From Methylobacterium gossipiicola (lineage in GTDB: Bacteria > Pseudomonadota > Alphaproteobacteria > Rhizobiales > Beijerinckiaceae), in contig NZ_FOPM01000001.1 of assembly GCF_900113485.1 (NCBI RefSeq), forward strand, positions 248,001 to 312,000: 64,000 nucleotides of DNA. The letters are read 5' to 3'. The notes beneath the pieces were generated by a model. The model had not been told where the DNA came from. It made no database searches and was given only the letters and a program-made list of their open reading frames with translations. A program made the position numbers and the translations under genes. Shown piece by piece: positions 17,500 to 31,395 of this stretch. How positions within the stretch are numbered: the stretch's first letter is position 1; every line of letters starts with the position of its first letter.

Positions 17500-18337
17500 C
17501 CACGGCACAGGAGAGGCGGACGCGTCGGTCGAAACGGCCCGGCGCGTCCCGACCCTCGTGGTCGCGTATGACGACGCGGTGGCACGCGCCGATACGCGCG
17601 ACCTCGCCGTCGAGATGCCGGTCAACCTCGTCTATGGCAGCGTGCCCTATGCGGTCATGATGACCACGCCGGCCGACCTCGTGGATTTCGCCTACGGGTT
17701 CAGCCTGACGGAGGGGATCGTCGCCGAGGCCGAAGAGATTCGGGGCGTGACGGTGGAAGACGGCGAGGGCGGCTTACGCCTCCTCGTCGATCTCGCGCCG
17801 GGCCGCCTGCGTGAGCACCTTGCCCGGAAGCGTGCCATTTCGGGACGGACCGGGTGCGGTGTCTGCGGCATCGACGATCTCTCCGCCCTGCCCATGGCGG
17901 AGACCAAGGCCGCCGCCTCGGTGGTCGTCGAAATCGCCGCCGTGGAACGGGCTCTTGCGGCCCTCGGCGACGCCCAGGTGCTCAACCGGCAGACCCGCGC
18001 GGTTCACGCTGCCGCTTGGGCCGATCTCGATGGGACCCTGGTCGCCGTGCGGGAGGATGTCGGGCGCCACAACGGCCTCGACAAGCTCATCGGTGCCCTG
18101 ATGCGGGACCGCATCGATCCGGCCACCGGCTTCGTTGTCATCACGAGCCGCTGCTCGTTCGAGATGATCGAGAAGGCCGCCAGCCTCGGCGCGTCCGTGG
18201 TGGTGGCGATTTCGGCGCCGACCTCTCTGGCCATCGACCGGGCCCGACGGCACGGCATCACCCTCTGCGCCATCGCTCGATCCGACACCCTCACGGTCTT
18301 TACCGGCCGTGAGCGCCTGATCCTCGCCACCCCCTGA
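17486..18337 (+). CDS. fdhD: Formate dehydrogenase accessory sulfurtransferase
   Basis: A 283-residue protein needed to sulfurate the molybdenum cofactor of formate dehydrogenases, moving sulfur from a cysteine desulfurase. The active CxxC is C124-C127 in GRTGCGVCGID. The conserved blocks LVYGSVPYAVMMTTP, VREDVGRHNGLDKLIGA and FVVITSRCSFEMIEKA are intact. The gene overlaps the fdsA 3' end by 14 bases, and its place between fdsA and fdsD matches other fds operons. Nothing is odd. Confidence 0.96.
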   Translation: MPPNSHGTGEADASVETARRVPTLVVAYDDAVARADTRDLAVEMPVNLVYGSVPYAVMMTTPADLVDFAYGFSLTEGIVAEAEEIRGVTVEDGEGGLRLLVDLAPGRLREHLARKRAISGRTGCGVCGIDDLSALPMAETKAAASVVVEIAAVERALAALGDAQVLNRQTRAVHAAAWADLDGTLVAVREDVGRHNGLDKLIGALMRDRIDPATGFVVITSRCSFEMIEKAASLGASVVVAISAPTSLAIDRARRHGITLCAIARSDTLTVFTGRERLILATP

Positions 18338-18367
18338 AACGCAATTTTTCTTGACGCGAGCGTCCCC

Positions 18368-18661
18368 ATGAGCGCCCTGACCTCCGACCAGAAACTTGTT
18401 CGCATGGCGAACCAGATCGCCTCCTTCTTCCGCTCCTATCCGGACGAAGAGGCCGTGGCCGGCATTCACAAGCACATCGTCGCGTTCTGGACGCCGAAGA
18501 TGCGCCATGCCCTGGAGAATTTCGGCCCGACGGAGGGGAGCGGCCTCGATCCCCTAGCGTTGAAAGCCATCACCGAAGAGCCGCCGCAATCCAACAGCCC
18601 GGTCCGTGCCGCGACCCACGATCCCGCCCTTCAGGGCGCCGGGGCCAGCGACGCCGGCTGA
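18368..18661 (+). CDS. fdsD: NAD-dependent formate dehydrogenase delta subunit
   Basis: A 97-residue protein with the FdsD core: LVRMANQIASFFRSYPDEEAVAGIHKHI, then FWTPKMRHAL. FdsD is the small subunit of the FdsABGD complex and is reported to aid cofactor transfer or complex stability. The last 45 residues are variable and proline/alanine rich. It ends the fds operon and runs toward the convergent gene at 18669, with only seven bases between, so termination must occur inside the neighbour. Confidence 0.92.
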   Translation: MSALTSDQKLVRMANQIASFFRSYPDEEAVAGIHKHIVAFWTPKMRHALENFGPTEGSGLDPLALKAITEEPPQSNSPVRAATHDPALQGAGASDAG

Positions 18662-18668
18662 ACCGGCA

Positions 18669-19544
18669 TCAATCCTTGGCGGTCTCGGTGGCGCCCGGAA
18701 CCATTGTGGCGCCGCCGATCACCCGAACCGGCTTCTTTCCTTCGGCCGGGGGATCTTTCCAATCCTTGGCGGCCTTCGTCGTGCTCGACGGTGTCGCGGC
18801 GGGCGTGGATGCGGTGACGTTCGTCGCCGGGGTGACAGGCTTCGGTGTATCCCCGATGGCTGGCGACGCCTCACTGGCTGACGGCGCCGGGGGCGTCTCG
18901 GACAGTTTAGGGGCGGGCGCACTCGCACGCGGCAGGCTTGGCTTCGGCGTGCCGGGCAGGCGAGCCGTTTTCACCGGCGCTTCGGGACGTATCTTCGGGT
19001 CGGGATTCTTCGCGTCGGGATTCAGACCCATCGGATTGCGGTCCGGCGTGCCGGGCCGGGCCGAGGGCGCGACGTCCGGTAAGGTGCGGCGTAGGGCCGG
19101 TGCGTTACGGTCGACGGGCGGCAGGATTCGCTCGGCCTCGCGAATCGGGCGACGCGGCGCTGCATCCTCTTCCGTCCATCCGTATCCGGGGGCCGAGCGC
19201 GGCGCTCCGATGGGGGCGGCGATCAGGGGCGGGCCGACACGCTGGCGTCTCAGAATGGCGCCGTCATAGGCATCGACGAAGACACGAACCCGTTCGCCGT
19301 AGGGATCGTCGGCATCGACCACGTAGGTGCGGCCATCGAATCGCGGTCGGGACACGGCGGTGAAGCCGCGGTCGGCCAGCCGCCAAACCACGGCGCGGGG
19401 GGGCATCGCGCCGTCAGGGTCGTCGAACTCCTGAGCCGCCCCGATCCCGGAGCCGAGGACGAGAAACGCGAGACCGCATGCCAATGTCGCGCCTCGGAGA
19501 CGGCGGGCTCGAATGTCGCCGCGCGCGTTCATCAAACCTCGCAT
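18669..19544 (-). CDS. Secreted PepSY-like protein with proline/alanine-rich tail
   Basis: A 291-residue protein with a signal peptide (about residues 1-37). A PepSY-like module follows (VVWRLADRGFTAVSRPRFDGRTYVVDADD in pieces, then VRVFVDAYDGAILRR). The rest, about 180 residues, is low-complexity Pro/Ala/Thr/Lys sequence and probably disordered. A GAGGGG ribosome site supports the ATG at 19544. The role is unknown; PepSY modules are thought to bind or inhibit periplasmic targets. It is convergent with the fds operon and not obviously connected to it. Confidence 0.75.
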   Translation of the reverse strand: MRGLMNARGDIRARRLRGATLACGLAFLVLGSGIGAAQEFDDPDGAMPPRAVVWRLADRGFTAVSRPRFDGRTYVVDADDPYGERVRVFVDAYDGAILRRQRVGPPLIAAPIGAPRSAPGYGWTEEDAAPRRPIREAERILPPVDRNAPALRRTLPDVAPSARPGTPDRNPMGLNPDAKNPDPKIRPEAPVKTARLPGTPKPSLPRASAPAPKLSETPPAPSASEASPAIGDTPKPVTPATNVTASTPAATPSSTTKAAKDWKDPPAEGKKPVRVIGGATMVPGATETAKD

Positions 19545-19568
19545 GGCCCCTCGTTCAATGTCTTCGAA

Positions 19569-19602
19569 ACCGGAGGCCCGCTGTTGGCGCGGGTCCTCCG
19601 GT
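19569..19602 (-). promoter_or_regulatory. Bulged 13-bp stem-loop upstream of the PepSY-like gene
   Basis: The arms ACCGGAGGCCCGC and GCGGG-t-CCTCCGGT pair around a seven-base loop, with one bulged base. It lies 25 bases before the start codon at 19544, so it may form in that gene's 5' leader. Confidence 0.45.
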
Positions 19603-19938
19603 GGATCTCCGCGAGGGCCTCGCCCCGCATGCCGCTTGTGTCCGGCAAGGGTTTGTTAAACCCCGGATTGGGGCGGGATTGCGGGGCGTTCGGGGCGGCT
19701 TTCTGTCATGCCGTCCGTGGATCGTTTTCGGCTGCGGCAACGAAACGTCCACGGAAACGTGCGCGCGCGCGGAAAATGCGGGGCACGATTGCGGTACGCC
19801 TCTTGCTGGAGCGTTTAAAATCTGTCACTTTCCATCGTTAGGACAGCAAGGCTGTCCCATTCCCGGGACGCTGGCTTCCCGGACGGCCAAGGATCTCCGC
19901 GGGTGACGTTTCCGGCGAACAAACGAGATTCCAAAGCG

Positions 19939-19955
19939 ATCACCCGTGGGGTGAT
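19939..19955. promoter_or_regulatory. 17-bp dyad in the gltB upstream region
   Basis: ATCACCC and GGGTGAT are separated by gtg. It is a perfect 7-bp dyad about 180 bases before the gltB start, a possible operator or short hairpin. Confidence 0.35.
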
Positions 19956-20136
19956 TTGGGCCCGCACGGCTTGAGTTCAAGCCGGCGTCGCGCCCGCGGG
20001 TCACGGGCGCTTCCTCACCGAAGTCCCCTCACGACGAAGACCCGCCGAGAGCCGACGCTGGCGAGTGATGCACCCGGGCGCCGTTTGGCGCTTGGGCACG
20101 AAACATGCTCGCGAGCGAGCACGTCGGAGGCGAGGG

Positions 20137-24852
<4,716 letters not shown>

Positions 24853-24858
24853 GACAAG

Positions 24859-24885
24859 GCGCGCCGGATCTTCGATCCGGCGCGC
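24859..24885 (+). promoter_or_regulatory. Strong stem-loop between gltB and gltD
   Basis: Perfect 12-base arms GCGCGCCGGATC and GATCCGGCGCGC surround a three-base loop, seven bases after the gltB stop. With no U-run it is more likely an mRNA stabiliser or partial terminator than a full stop. Confidence 0.6.
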
Positions 24886-25106
24886 GGGACGACCCGAGGC
24901 AGATCGGAGTCGGATCGTCCTCGGACAGGAGCAGGCTCCCGCCGCACGCGGCGGTGTCCGGTGACGGGCCCGGGCTGCGAGCGGCCTGCGGGATCGTCGA
25001 TGCTCGCGGTCGATGAATGGACTGAGGTCAGCGCGGGCGCGCTCGCGAAAAGAAAATTCGATCTCCGCTTCGCGTGGAGCGCTTGGGTCAAGTGGGGCTT
25101 TAGGTC

Positions 25107-26537
25107 ATGGGCAAGGTTACGGGTTTTCTCGAATTCGACCGGCAGGAGCAGAAGTATCAGCTCGCCGCCGACCGCGTGCGGCACTTTCGCGAGTTCACGC
25201 TGCCCCTCGACGAACATGACCTGAAGAAGCAGGCGGCCCGCTGCATGGATTGCGGCATCCCGTTCTGCCACGGCGATACCGGCTGCCCGGTCCACAATCA
25301 GATCCCCGATTGGAACGAGCTGGTCTTCCAGTCGGACTGGGAAGAGGCGGCGCGCAATCTGCACTCCACCAACAACTTCCCGGAATTCACCGGCCGCGTC
25401 TGCCCGGCCCCCTGCGAGGAAGCCTGTACGCTCAATCTCGAGAACCAGCCGGTGGCGATCAAGACCATTGAGCAGGCCATCGCCGACCGGGCCTGGAACG
25501 CCGGCTGGGTGAAGCCCGAGCCGGCCTCGCACCGCACCGGCAAGAAGGTCGCCATCATCGGCTCCGGCCCGGCGGGCCTCGCCGCCGCGCAGCAGCTCGC
25601 CCGCGTCGGTCACGAGGTCCACGTGTTCGAGCGGGAGCCGAAGGCCGGCGGCCTGCTGCGCTACGGCATTCCCGATTTCAAGATGGAGAAGCGCCACATC
25701 GACCGGCGCGTGAAGCAGATGGAGGCCGAAGGCGTCCGCTTCCATTACGGCGTCAATGTCGGCGTGACGAAGCCGTTGGACGAACTCACGGCCGAGCACG
25801 ACGCCGTGCTGTTCGCTGGTGGTGCCGAGGATCCGCGCAACCCGCAACTGCCTGGGCAGGATCTCGTTGGCGTGCATTACGCCATGCCGTTCCTCGTCCA
25901 GTCGAACCGTCGCGTCGGCGCCGAGCCGATGCCGGGCAACGGCGAACAGCCGATCCTCGCCACCGCCAAGAACGTTGTGGTCATCGGCGGCGGCGACACG
26001 GCCTCCGATTGCGTCGGCACCTCGTTCCGGCAGGGCGCTCTGTCGGTGACCCAGCTCGATATCCGTCCGCGTCCTCCGGAGCGCGAGGACAAGCTCTCGG
26101 TCTGGCCGTACTGGCCGACCAAGATGCGGACCTCGTCGAGTCAGGCCGAGGGCGCCGAGCGCGAGTTCCAGGCGGCGACCCTTCGGCTCGAGGGCAAGAA
26201 GGGGAAGGTCACCGGCGTCGTCTGCACCCGCGTCGACGAGAAGCGTCAACCGATCCCGGGCGGCGAATTCGTGCTGCCCGCCGACCTCGTGTTCCTGGCC
26301 ATCGGGTTTGCCGGCTCCGTCCGCAAGGGCCTGCTGGAGGAATCCGGCGTCGCCATGGACAAGCGCGGCAACGTCACGGCCAACACCGTCGATTACCGGA
26401 CATCCAACGAGAAGATCTACGCCGCCGGCGATATGCGCAGGGGTCAATCCCTCGTGGTCTGGGCGATCCGCGAGGGCCGGCAGGCGGCGCGGGCCATCGA
26501 CGAGGCGCTCATGGGCGCCAGCGTCCTGCCGCGCTGA
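25107..26537 (+). CDS. gltD: Glutamate synthase (NADPH) small subunit
   Basis: A 476-residue beta subunit of GOGAT that draws electrons from NADPH via FAD and passes them to GltB. The N-terminal Fe-S region has [19 protein letters not shown] and [12 protein letters not shown]. The FAD-binding loop is [18 protein letters not shown] and the NADPH loop is [12 protein letters not shown]. The end [21 protein letters not shown] is the typical FAD-contacting close. It lies 254 bases downstream of gltB on the same strand, far enough for a second promoter, though the 250-base spacer codes for nothing evident. Confidence 0.97.
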   Translation: MGKVTGFLEFDRQEQKYQLAADRVRHFREFTLPLDEHDLKKQAARCMDCGIPFCHGDTGCPVHNQIPDWNELVFQSDWEEAARNLHSTNNFPEFTGRVCPAPCEEACTLNLENQPVAIKTIEQAIADRAWNAGWVKPEPASHRTGKKVAIIGSGPAGLAAAQQLARVGHEVHVFEREPKAGGLLRYGIPDFKMEKRHIDRRVKQMEAEGVRFHYGVNVGVTKPLDELTAEHDAVLFAGGAEDPRNPQLPGQDLVGVHYAMPFLVQSNRRVGAEPMPGNGEQPILATAKNVVVIGGGDTASDCVGTSFRQGALSVTQLDIRPRPPEREDKLSVWPYWPTKMRTSSSQAEGAEREFQAATLRLEGKKGKVTGVVCTRVDEKRQPIPGGEFVLPADLVFLAIGFAGSVRKGLLEESGVAMDKRGNVTANTVDYRTSNEKIYAAGDMRRGQSLVVWAIREGRQAARAIDEALMGASVLPR

Positions 26538-26570
26538 ACGCAGCACAAAGGCCGGGGTCCGGCGATTCAA

Positions 26571-27923
26571 TCAACCGGGCGGCCAACGGAAATCGTCGGC
26601 CCGGCCCGGTTGCGTGGTGGGTGCCGCCCCACGCAGGAGGGCGCGCTCCACGTTGCCAGATGGGTCGGCATCACGGGGGCGTCCGCTCACCAGGGTGCCG
26701 CCGGGTGTCATTTCGCCCCGGCTCAGGGGCACCACGGGACCTGCGGCTGGCTTGACCGGCAGGGCCGGAATGCCGGGCGGTTCGGGCAGGCTCGGCAGCA
26801 TGGCGGTGATCTGCCGATCGATGGCGGCGGCATCGTCGAGGCGCGGCGCTTCACCTTCCGGGGGAGCCGTCGGCGCCGTCGCCACGGGGGCGGCGGGCGG
26901 CGCGCCCGTCCCCATGAGACGCTTGAGTTCGACATCGGCGAAATGCGCCAGCTTGCGGGCACCGGCTTTGGTGAAATGCACGCCGTCCCCGGCCCGCAGT
27001 TTCGCCTCCTGGCCTTCGAGGTCCGGCCCCGTGGCGGCGTAACGGTTGCGGTCGTCGACGAAGCCCGGCCAGATATCGACGTAGGTCTGGCCCGCCTTGG
27101 TGACGTACTTACGGGCGATATCGTTGATTTCGGCGAGATCCTTGGTCAGGCTTTCGCTGCGCATAGGCGGTACGCCGACCCAGACCAGCGGGATCGCGTG
27201 ATCGGTGAAGACCTTGACCAAGGCTTCGACCCGCTCGCCGTAGAGCTGGCGCCAACGCTCGCTCAGGGGCTCGACGGTCTGGTCTCCGTCGCGGATGGGC
27301 TGGCGATCGTTGGCACCCACCATCACGAGGGCATAGGCGACCTTCGGGGTGGTCTTGAGGTAGTCTTCGACGGCTTTCGGCCAATCGACCAGATCCCTGC
27401 GCACGAGGCCGCTATCGGCGCGCGAGCGGTCGACCACACCGATCTCGGTGTTGTCCTCGAACACGTCGGACAGGCCGGTGCCCAGGGAGCCCGCGAGGGA
27501 GTCGCCAAACACGGCGATCCGAGTCCTCGGCTCGACCTTTGGAACGGCGGGCTTCGGCTGGGCGATGACGGGGGCCGGGTGTGGCTTGCGCCGCGCCGGA
27601 CGCGGCTCATCGGCGTAGACCGGCGTCCGAGGACGGGGCGACAGCCGCCGCGACGGTGACGGCATCGGCTGGGCCTGTTGCGGGCGGTCCTCCCACGGCC
27701 AGTAGAACTGGCGGGGGGCCTCCTGCGGCGGCGGGGCATAGCGGCGATTGGCGGGGCGCCCGCCATAGGCATAGCCCCCGTCATCGCGATAATAGTCCCG
27801 CGACCGGCGCGAGGGCGCATCGTAGGAATCGCCCCATTGCGCCGCGGCGGGAGCCGCCGCGCCGAAGGCCAGAATGAGGCCGGTCAGGGCGGACCTAACC
27901 GCGCGCGAAGCCGGCACCGTCAT
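26571..27923 (-). CDS. DUF459 family SGNH-type hydrolase, secreted
   Basis: A 450-residue protein with a signal peptide (ALTGLILAFGAAAPAAAQ). A Tyr/Pro/Arg-rich linker of about 110 residues follows. The DUF459 SGNH domain then has the GDS block FGDSLAGSLGTGL, GANDR in block III and DGVHFTKAGARKLA with the catalytic Asp and His. A Pro/Ala-rich tail of about 90 residues follows. SGNH enzymes of this group act on cell-surface esters, often O-acetyl groups on glycans; the substrate here is unknown. The ATG at 27923 was chosen for the signal peptide; a longer frame upstream is noncoding. It is convergent with gltD. Confidence 0.85.
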   Translation of the reverse strand: MTVPASRAVRSALTGLILAFGAAAPAAAQWGDSYDAPSRRSRDYYRDDGGYAYGGRPANRRYAPPPQEAPRQFYWPWEDRPQQAQPMPSPSRRLSPRPRTPVYADEPRPARRKPHPAPVIAQPKPAVPKVEPRTRIAVFGDSLAGSLGTGLSDVFEDNTEIGVVDRSRADSGLVRRDLVDWPKAVEDYLKTTPKVAYALVMVGANDRQPIRDGDQTVEPLSERWRQLYGERVEALVKVFTDHAIPLVWVGVPPMRSESLTKDLAEINDIARKYVTKAGQTYVDIWPGFVDDRNRYAATGPDLEGQEAKLRAGDGVHFTKAGARKLAHFADVELKRLMGTGAPPAAPVATAPTAPPEGEAPRLDDAAAIDRQITAMLPSLPEPPGIPALPVKPAAGPVVPLSRGEMTPGGTLVSGRPRDADPSGNVERALLRGAAPTTQPGRADDFRWPPG

Positions 27924-28369
27924 GGAAAGCCTTTGCCTGATGCCGGACCGAGCCGGCGGTTGCCCGTATCTTAACCGAGGAACGTCCGGAGGTCTAAGCG
28001 TACGCGCCGCGGTCTCCGCCCGATAGGAGCATGCAGCGTAGGCCGGTGTCGCCCGGCGGTGTCGCCACGCGAAAATCTCAGATCGGTCGGGAACTTCTTT
28101 CGGGGATCGGACTTTCGAAGCCATCCCGTGCTCGCCCTCGACGGATCGCTCGCCATCGCAATTCGAATCAAACGCGTGAGACTTCGTCATTCCTTCAACC
28201 GATTCGATCTGAGAAAATCTGCTCAGATCGGAAAATTTCTCATTGCCTGACCAAATCGAAAATAGATTTAGACTTATAAATAGGGAAGCGTTTAAGATAT
28301 TAACGATTTGTTCTGAGGTGATCCATAGATATTTGGGCGTAATTTCTGCCCCATGGGTTTCTGATCGCC
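27924..28369. other. 446-base noncoding region with an AT-rich half before the chemoreceptor gene
   Basis: No gene is evident. From about 28190 on, base composition falls well below the neighbours (runs such as aaatcgaaaatagattta and attaacgattt). There is an inverted repeat GAGAAA...TTTCTC enclosing ATCTG-ct-CAGAT at about 28208-28238. This is probably the promoter region of the chemoreceptor at 28370; no exact promoter can be fixed. Confidence 0.55.
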
Positions 28370-30061
28370 ATGCCCAACAGTCTGACCATTGGCCGCAAGC
28401 TCATCCTCTCGTCGGCCATCACCGCCGTCTTCGCGGTCGGCGTCGTCTATAATCAATGGAGCAGCAATCACCGGATTGCCGAGGCGACGGAGGCCGTGGC
28501 GCGCGAACAGACGATCCTCTCGGGGATCTCGCAGGCGCAGGTCGCCCTGAGCCGTCTCCAGATCGACCTGCGCGGTATCGATCTGGCCCGGACGAGCGCC
28601 GAAGCCGACAGGGCCGTATCGGATGCCGGTAAGGTCGCCGCAGCGGCGGTTCGTGGCCTCGATCGGCCCATCGCCCTGGCGTTGAAGCCCGAGGTTCTGC
28701 GCGATAGCGCCAGAGCCCTTCAGGACCTCGCCACGGCCGTCGGAAACTATGCCGAGCTCGGCCGAGCCGACTTGCGGGGGCGGGATGTCGATGCGGCTGC
28801 CGCCGGAACCTTGCGGAAATCCATCGTCGATCGGATCGGTCAGACCGAAACGATGATCGACGAAGCCGTGGCCAACGCGCATGGTTTCACCAGCAAAGCC
28901 ATGCAGACGACCTCCGATCAGGTCGACGCTGCGACGCGCTTCGGCCTCGCCGCGGGTGTCGCCATGCTGCTGAGCCTGCTCGCAGCGGCGGTCCTGCTCA
29001 TGCTGAACATCCAACGGCCCCTCGGCCGCCTCGTGGCGGTGCTCGAGCGCATGGCCGGTGGCGACATCGATGCCGCGATTCCCGAGGCACGGCGCGGCGA
29101 CGAGATCGGCGCCCTCGGTCGCGCCGTGGACAAGATCAAGACGATGGTCTCCCAGAAGGCCGCCGAGGAGGCGGAGCGCCATCACATCGCCGAAGCTGCG
29201 GCGGCGGCGGAGCGTCGCCGCACGATGGTCGAACTCGCCGATGGCTTCGAGCGGGCCGTGGGCGGGATCGTCGGAACGGTGTCGGCTTCGTCGGCGGAAC
29301 TCCAGAGCACGGCGCAGCAGATGACCGCCAATGCTAGCCAGACGGCAGAGACCTCGACGACGGTCGTGGCGGCGGCGGAGCAGGCCGCCGCCAATGTCGG
29401 CACCGTGGCGGCGGCGGCGGAAGAACTCGGAACCTCCGTGCAGGAGATCGGGCGGCAGGTGACCGGCTCGGCGGGGCTGGCCCAGGCGGCCGTGGCGGAA
29501 GCGGACCAGACTACGCGCCTCGTGCAGGAACTCAGCCACGCCGCCGAGCAGATCGGTGCCATGGTGGGGATGATTTCGAACATCGCGGGCCAGACGAACC
29601 TCCTGGCGCTCAACGCCACCATCGAGGCGGCGCGGGCCGGGGAGGCCGGGCGCGGCTTCGCCGTGGTGGCGTCCGAGGTGAAGGAACTCGCCAACCAGAC
29701 GGCGCGGGCCACGGAGGAGATCGGCCAGCGCATCGGGCAGGTCCAGGGCGTGACCCATCAGGCGGTCTCGGCCATCGGCAGCATCACGGGACGAATCCGT
29801 GAGATCAACGCGGTGGCGGCGAGCATCGCGGCGGCCGTGGAGGAACAGAGTGCCGCGACCCAGGAGATCGTGCGCAACGTCGCCCAGGCTTCCCACGGCA
29901 CGTCTGAAGTCACCGGCAACATCACGAACGTGGCGCGGGCTTCCGAAGCCACCGGGGCCGCCGCCGCTCACGTCCTCACCTCGGCTTCGGGCCTGTCGCG
30001 GCAGTCGGAACACCTCTCCGCCGAGGTGCGCCGCTTCCTCGCTTCCGTTCGCGCGGCCTGA
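28370..30061 (+). CDS. Methyl-accepting chemotaxis protein
   Basis: A 563-residue chemoreceptor. Helix one is near residues 10-28, a periplasmic region of about 155 residues follows, and helix two is [25 protein letters not shown] linker ([20 protein letters not shown]) leads to a long coiled-coil signalling domain with the invariant hairpin tip ([19 protein letters not shown], then [18 protein letters not shown]). It signals to a CheA kinase through CheW. No C-terminal NWETF-like tether is present. The ligand domain is of the four-helix-bundle type by helix content, with unknown ligand. There is no che operon nearby, so it is an orphan receptor. Confidence 0.95.
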   Translation: MPNSLTIGRKLILSSAITAVFAVGVVYNQWSSNHRIAEATEAVAREQTILSGISQAQVALSRLQIDLRGIDLARTSAEADRAVSDAGKVAAAAVRGLDRPIALALKPEVLRDSARALQDLATAVGNYAELGRADLRGRDVDAAAAGTLRKSIVDRIGQTETMIDEAVANAHGFTSKAMQTTSDQVDAATRFGLAAGVAMLLSLLAAAVLLMLNIQRPLGRLVAVLERMAGGDIDAAIPEARRGDEIGALGRAVDKIKTMVSQKAAEEAERHHIAEAAAAAERRRTMVELADGFERAVGGIVGTVSASSAELQSTAQQMTANASQTAETSTTVVAAAEQAAANVGTVAAAAEELGTSVQEIGRQVTGSAGLAQAAVAEADQTTRLVQELSHAAEQIGAMVGMISNIAGQTNLLALNATIEAARAGEAGRGFAVVASEVKELANQTARATEEIGQRIGQVQGVTHQAVSAIGSITGRIREINAVAASIAAAVEEQSAATQEIVRNVAQASHGTSEVTGNITNVARASEATGAAAAHVLTSASGLSRQSEHLSAEVRRFLASVRAA

Positions 30062-30124
30062 TACGGCCTCCCCACGATCGGAGCGAAAACCGCACTACGA
30101 AGGCTGCGCGGCGCTTGAGGACAA

Positions 30125-30164
30125 CCGAACTGCGTCCGTCCAAAGGGAAGCAAACGCAGTTCGG
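30125..30164. terminator. Inverted repeat between the chemoreceptor and mltB-like gene
   Basis: Perfect 11-base arms CCGAACTGCGT and ACGCAGTTCGG are 18 bases apart, in the 128-base gap between two converging genes. It is likely a bidirectional transcription end, though it lacks a long U-run. Confidence 0.5.
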
Positions 30165-30180
30165 ACGGGGCGAGGACGCG

Positions 30181-30205
30181 CCGGGGACGTCAGGGACGTC
30201 CCCGG
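30181..30205 (-). terminator. Stem-loop over the 3' end of the lytic transglycosylase gene
   Basis: The arms CCGGGGACGT and ACGTCCCCGG enclose a short loop and span the stop codon at 30190-30192. It could stabilise or end the transcript from either side. Confidence 0.4.
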
Positions 30206-31395
30206 AGGTGATCGAGGAGGGTGGGTGTCGCGTAGCCGTCCGCCGGTAAACCCTGTTCGATCTGATAGCGGCGCACGGCCTCGCGCAGCTTCGGCCCGGC
30301 CCGGCCATCGGCGTCGCCGGTATAGAGGTTGCGGGCCGACAGACCCGTCTGCAGAGCCTGGAGCCCGGCCTTGTCGAGGCGGGCTCCAGCCGGCCAGGGC
30401 GCGGCGAGAGGCGGGCCACCTGCGAGGCGATCGGCGAGATGGCCGACCGCGAGGGCGTATGAATCGGATGTGTTGTAGGCCCGCATCACCTCGAAATTGT
30501 CGGTGATGAGGAAGGCCGGGCCGCCGAGGCCGCCCGGCAGGAACAGATTGGCATTGCCCGAGGCTGGAAGGGGTTTTCCATCCGTCCGCCGCACGCCCCG
30601 GCCCGCGAAGTCCGACAGGTCGGCGCGGTAGGCGGTAAGGTCGAAGGTCGGGGGCAGCGTGACGGCGTAGCCCCAGGAGACCGCTGGATTCCAGCCGAGG
30701 GACTTCAGATAGTTGGCGATGGACGCGAGGGCGTCGGCCTGAGAGTTCCAGATGTCGCGATGCCCGTCGCCGTCGAAATCGACGGCATGGGCGAGGAAGC
30801 TCGACGGCAGGAACTGGACCTGTCCCATGGCCCCGGCCCAGGACCCCTTCATGGCGCCCGGCGTAATATCACCGCGTTCGAGGATCGTCAGGGCGGCGAG
30901 CAACTCCTCGCGGAACAGGGTGCCGCGAAAACCGGCCTGCGCGAGGGTCGCGAGCGCCCGGACCGTCGGCACCGTGCCGGCGCTGGCGCCGAAATCGGAT
31001 TCCACGCCCCAGAAGGCCAGAACGACCCAGCGTGGCACGCCGAAACGCGCCTCGATGGCAGCGAGGGTCGGGGAGAGCCGCGCTGCCTGGGCCTGCCCGC
31101 GGGCGATCCGGCCAGTCGAGACGGCCCCGACCAGATAATCCCAGACCGGCCGGGCGAACTCACCCTGGCCCCGGGTCCGGGCCAGAATGGTGGGATCGGC
31201 GGTGGTGATCCCGGCGAAGGCCGCCGCGAAGGTCGCGGGTGAAACGCCGCGCGCGAGGGCATCGGGGCGCAGGGCCGCGATGAACGCGCGTAGATCCTGC
31301 GCGGACCGCGCCGCCGGGGCGGGCCGGGCCGTCTCGGCCGTGGCGGCGCCCGCCGTGGCCAAGAGGAGGGCGAAACCGAGGAAAGAGACCTTCAC
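30190..31395 (-). CDS. Lytic murein transglycosylase, MltB type with peptidoglycan-binding domain
   Basis: A 401-residue periplasmic enzyme that cleaves peptidoglycan glycan strands with 1,6-anhydro product formation. It has a signal peptide, an SLT_2 catalytic domain (FWGVESDFGASAG with the catalytic Glu, then GAMGQVQFLPSSF and DFDGDGHRDIWNS), and a C-terminal PG_binding_1 domain (LQTGLSARNLYTGDADGRAG). The GTG start at 31395 overlaps the galE stop as GTGA. A longer frame running antisense-shifted through galE to 32265 is not coding. Its coupling to galE suggests co-regulation of envelope functions. Confidence 0.92.
   Translation of the reverse strand: MKVSFLGFALLLATAGAATAETARPAPAARSAQDLRAFIAALRPDALARGVSPATFAAAFAGITTADPTILARTRGQGEFARPVWDYLVGAVSTGRIARGQAQAARLSPTLAAIEARFGVPRWVVLAFWGVESDFGASAGTVPTVRALATLAQAGFRGTLFREELLAALTILERGDITPGAMKGSWAGAMGQVQFLPSSFLAHAVDFDGDGHRDIWNSQADALASIANYLKSLGWNPAVSWGYAVTLPPTFDLTAYRADLSDFAGRGVRRTDGKPLPASGNANLFLPGGLGGPAFLITDNFEVMRAYNTSDSYALAVGHLADRLAGGPPLAAPWPAGARLDKAGLQALQTGLSARNLYTGDADGRAGPKLREAVRRYQIEQGLPADGYATPTLLDHLRGRP

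Larger units (their letters stand above)
19545..20136. other. 592-base noncoding region upstream of gltB
   Basis: No convincing gene is present. It holds a 13-bp bulged stem-loop (19569-19602), a 7-bp hairpin GGACAGC/GCTGTCC (19841-19857), a 7-bp dyad ATCACCC-gtg-GGGTGAT (19939-19955), and a small palindromic run GCTCGCGAGC just before the gltB ribosome site. The length and structure suggest a regulated leader for gltB. Confidence 0.6.

Noticed and set aside
14587..17625. A 1012-codon open frame on the minus strand opposite fdsA
   Set aside because: It is the mirror of a long, fully motif-supported gene in high-GC DNA; its translation is Arg/His/Gly/Val-rich and has no recognisable domain.
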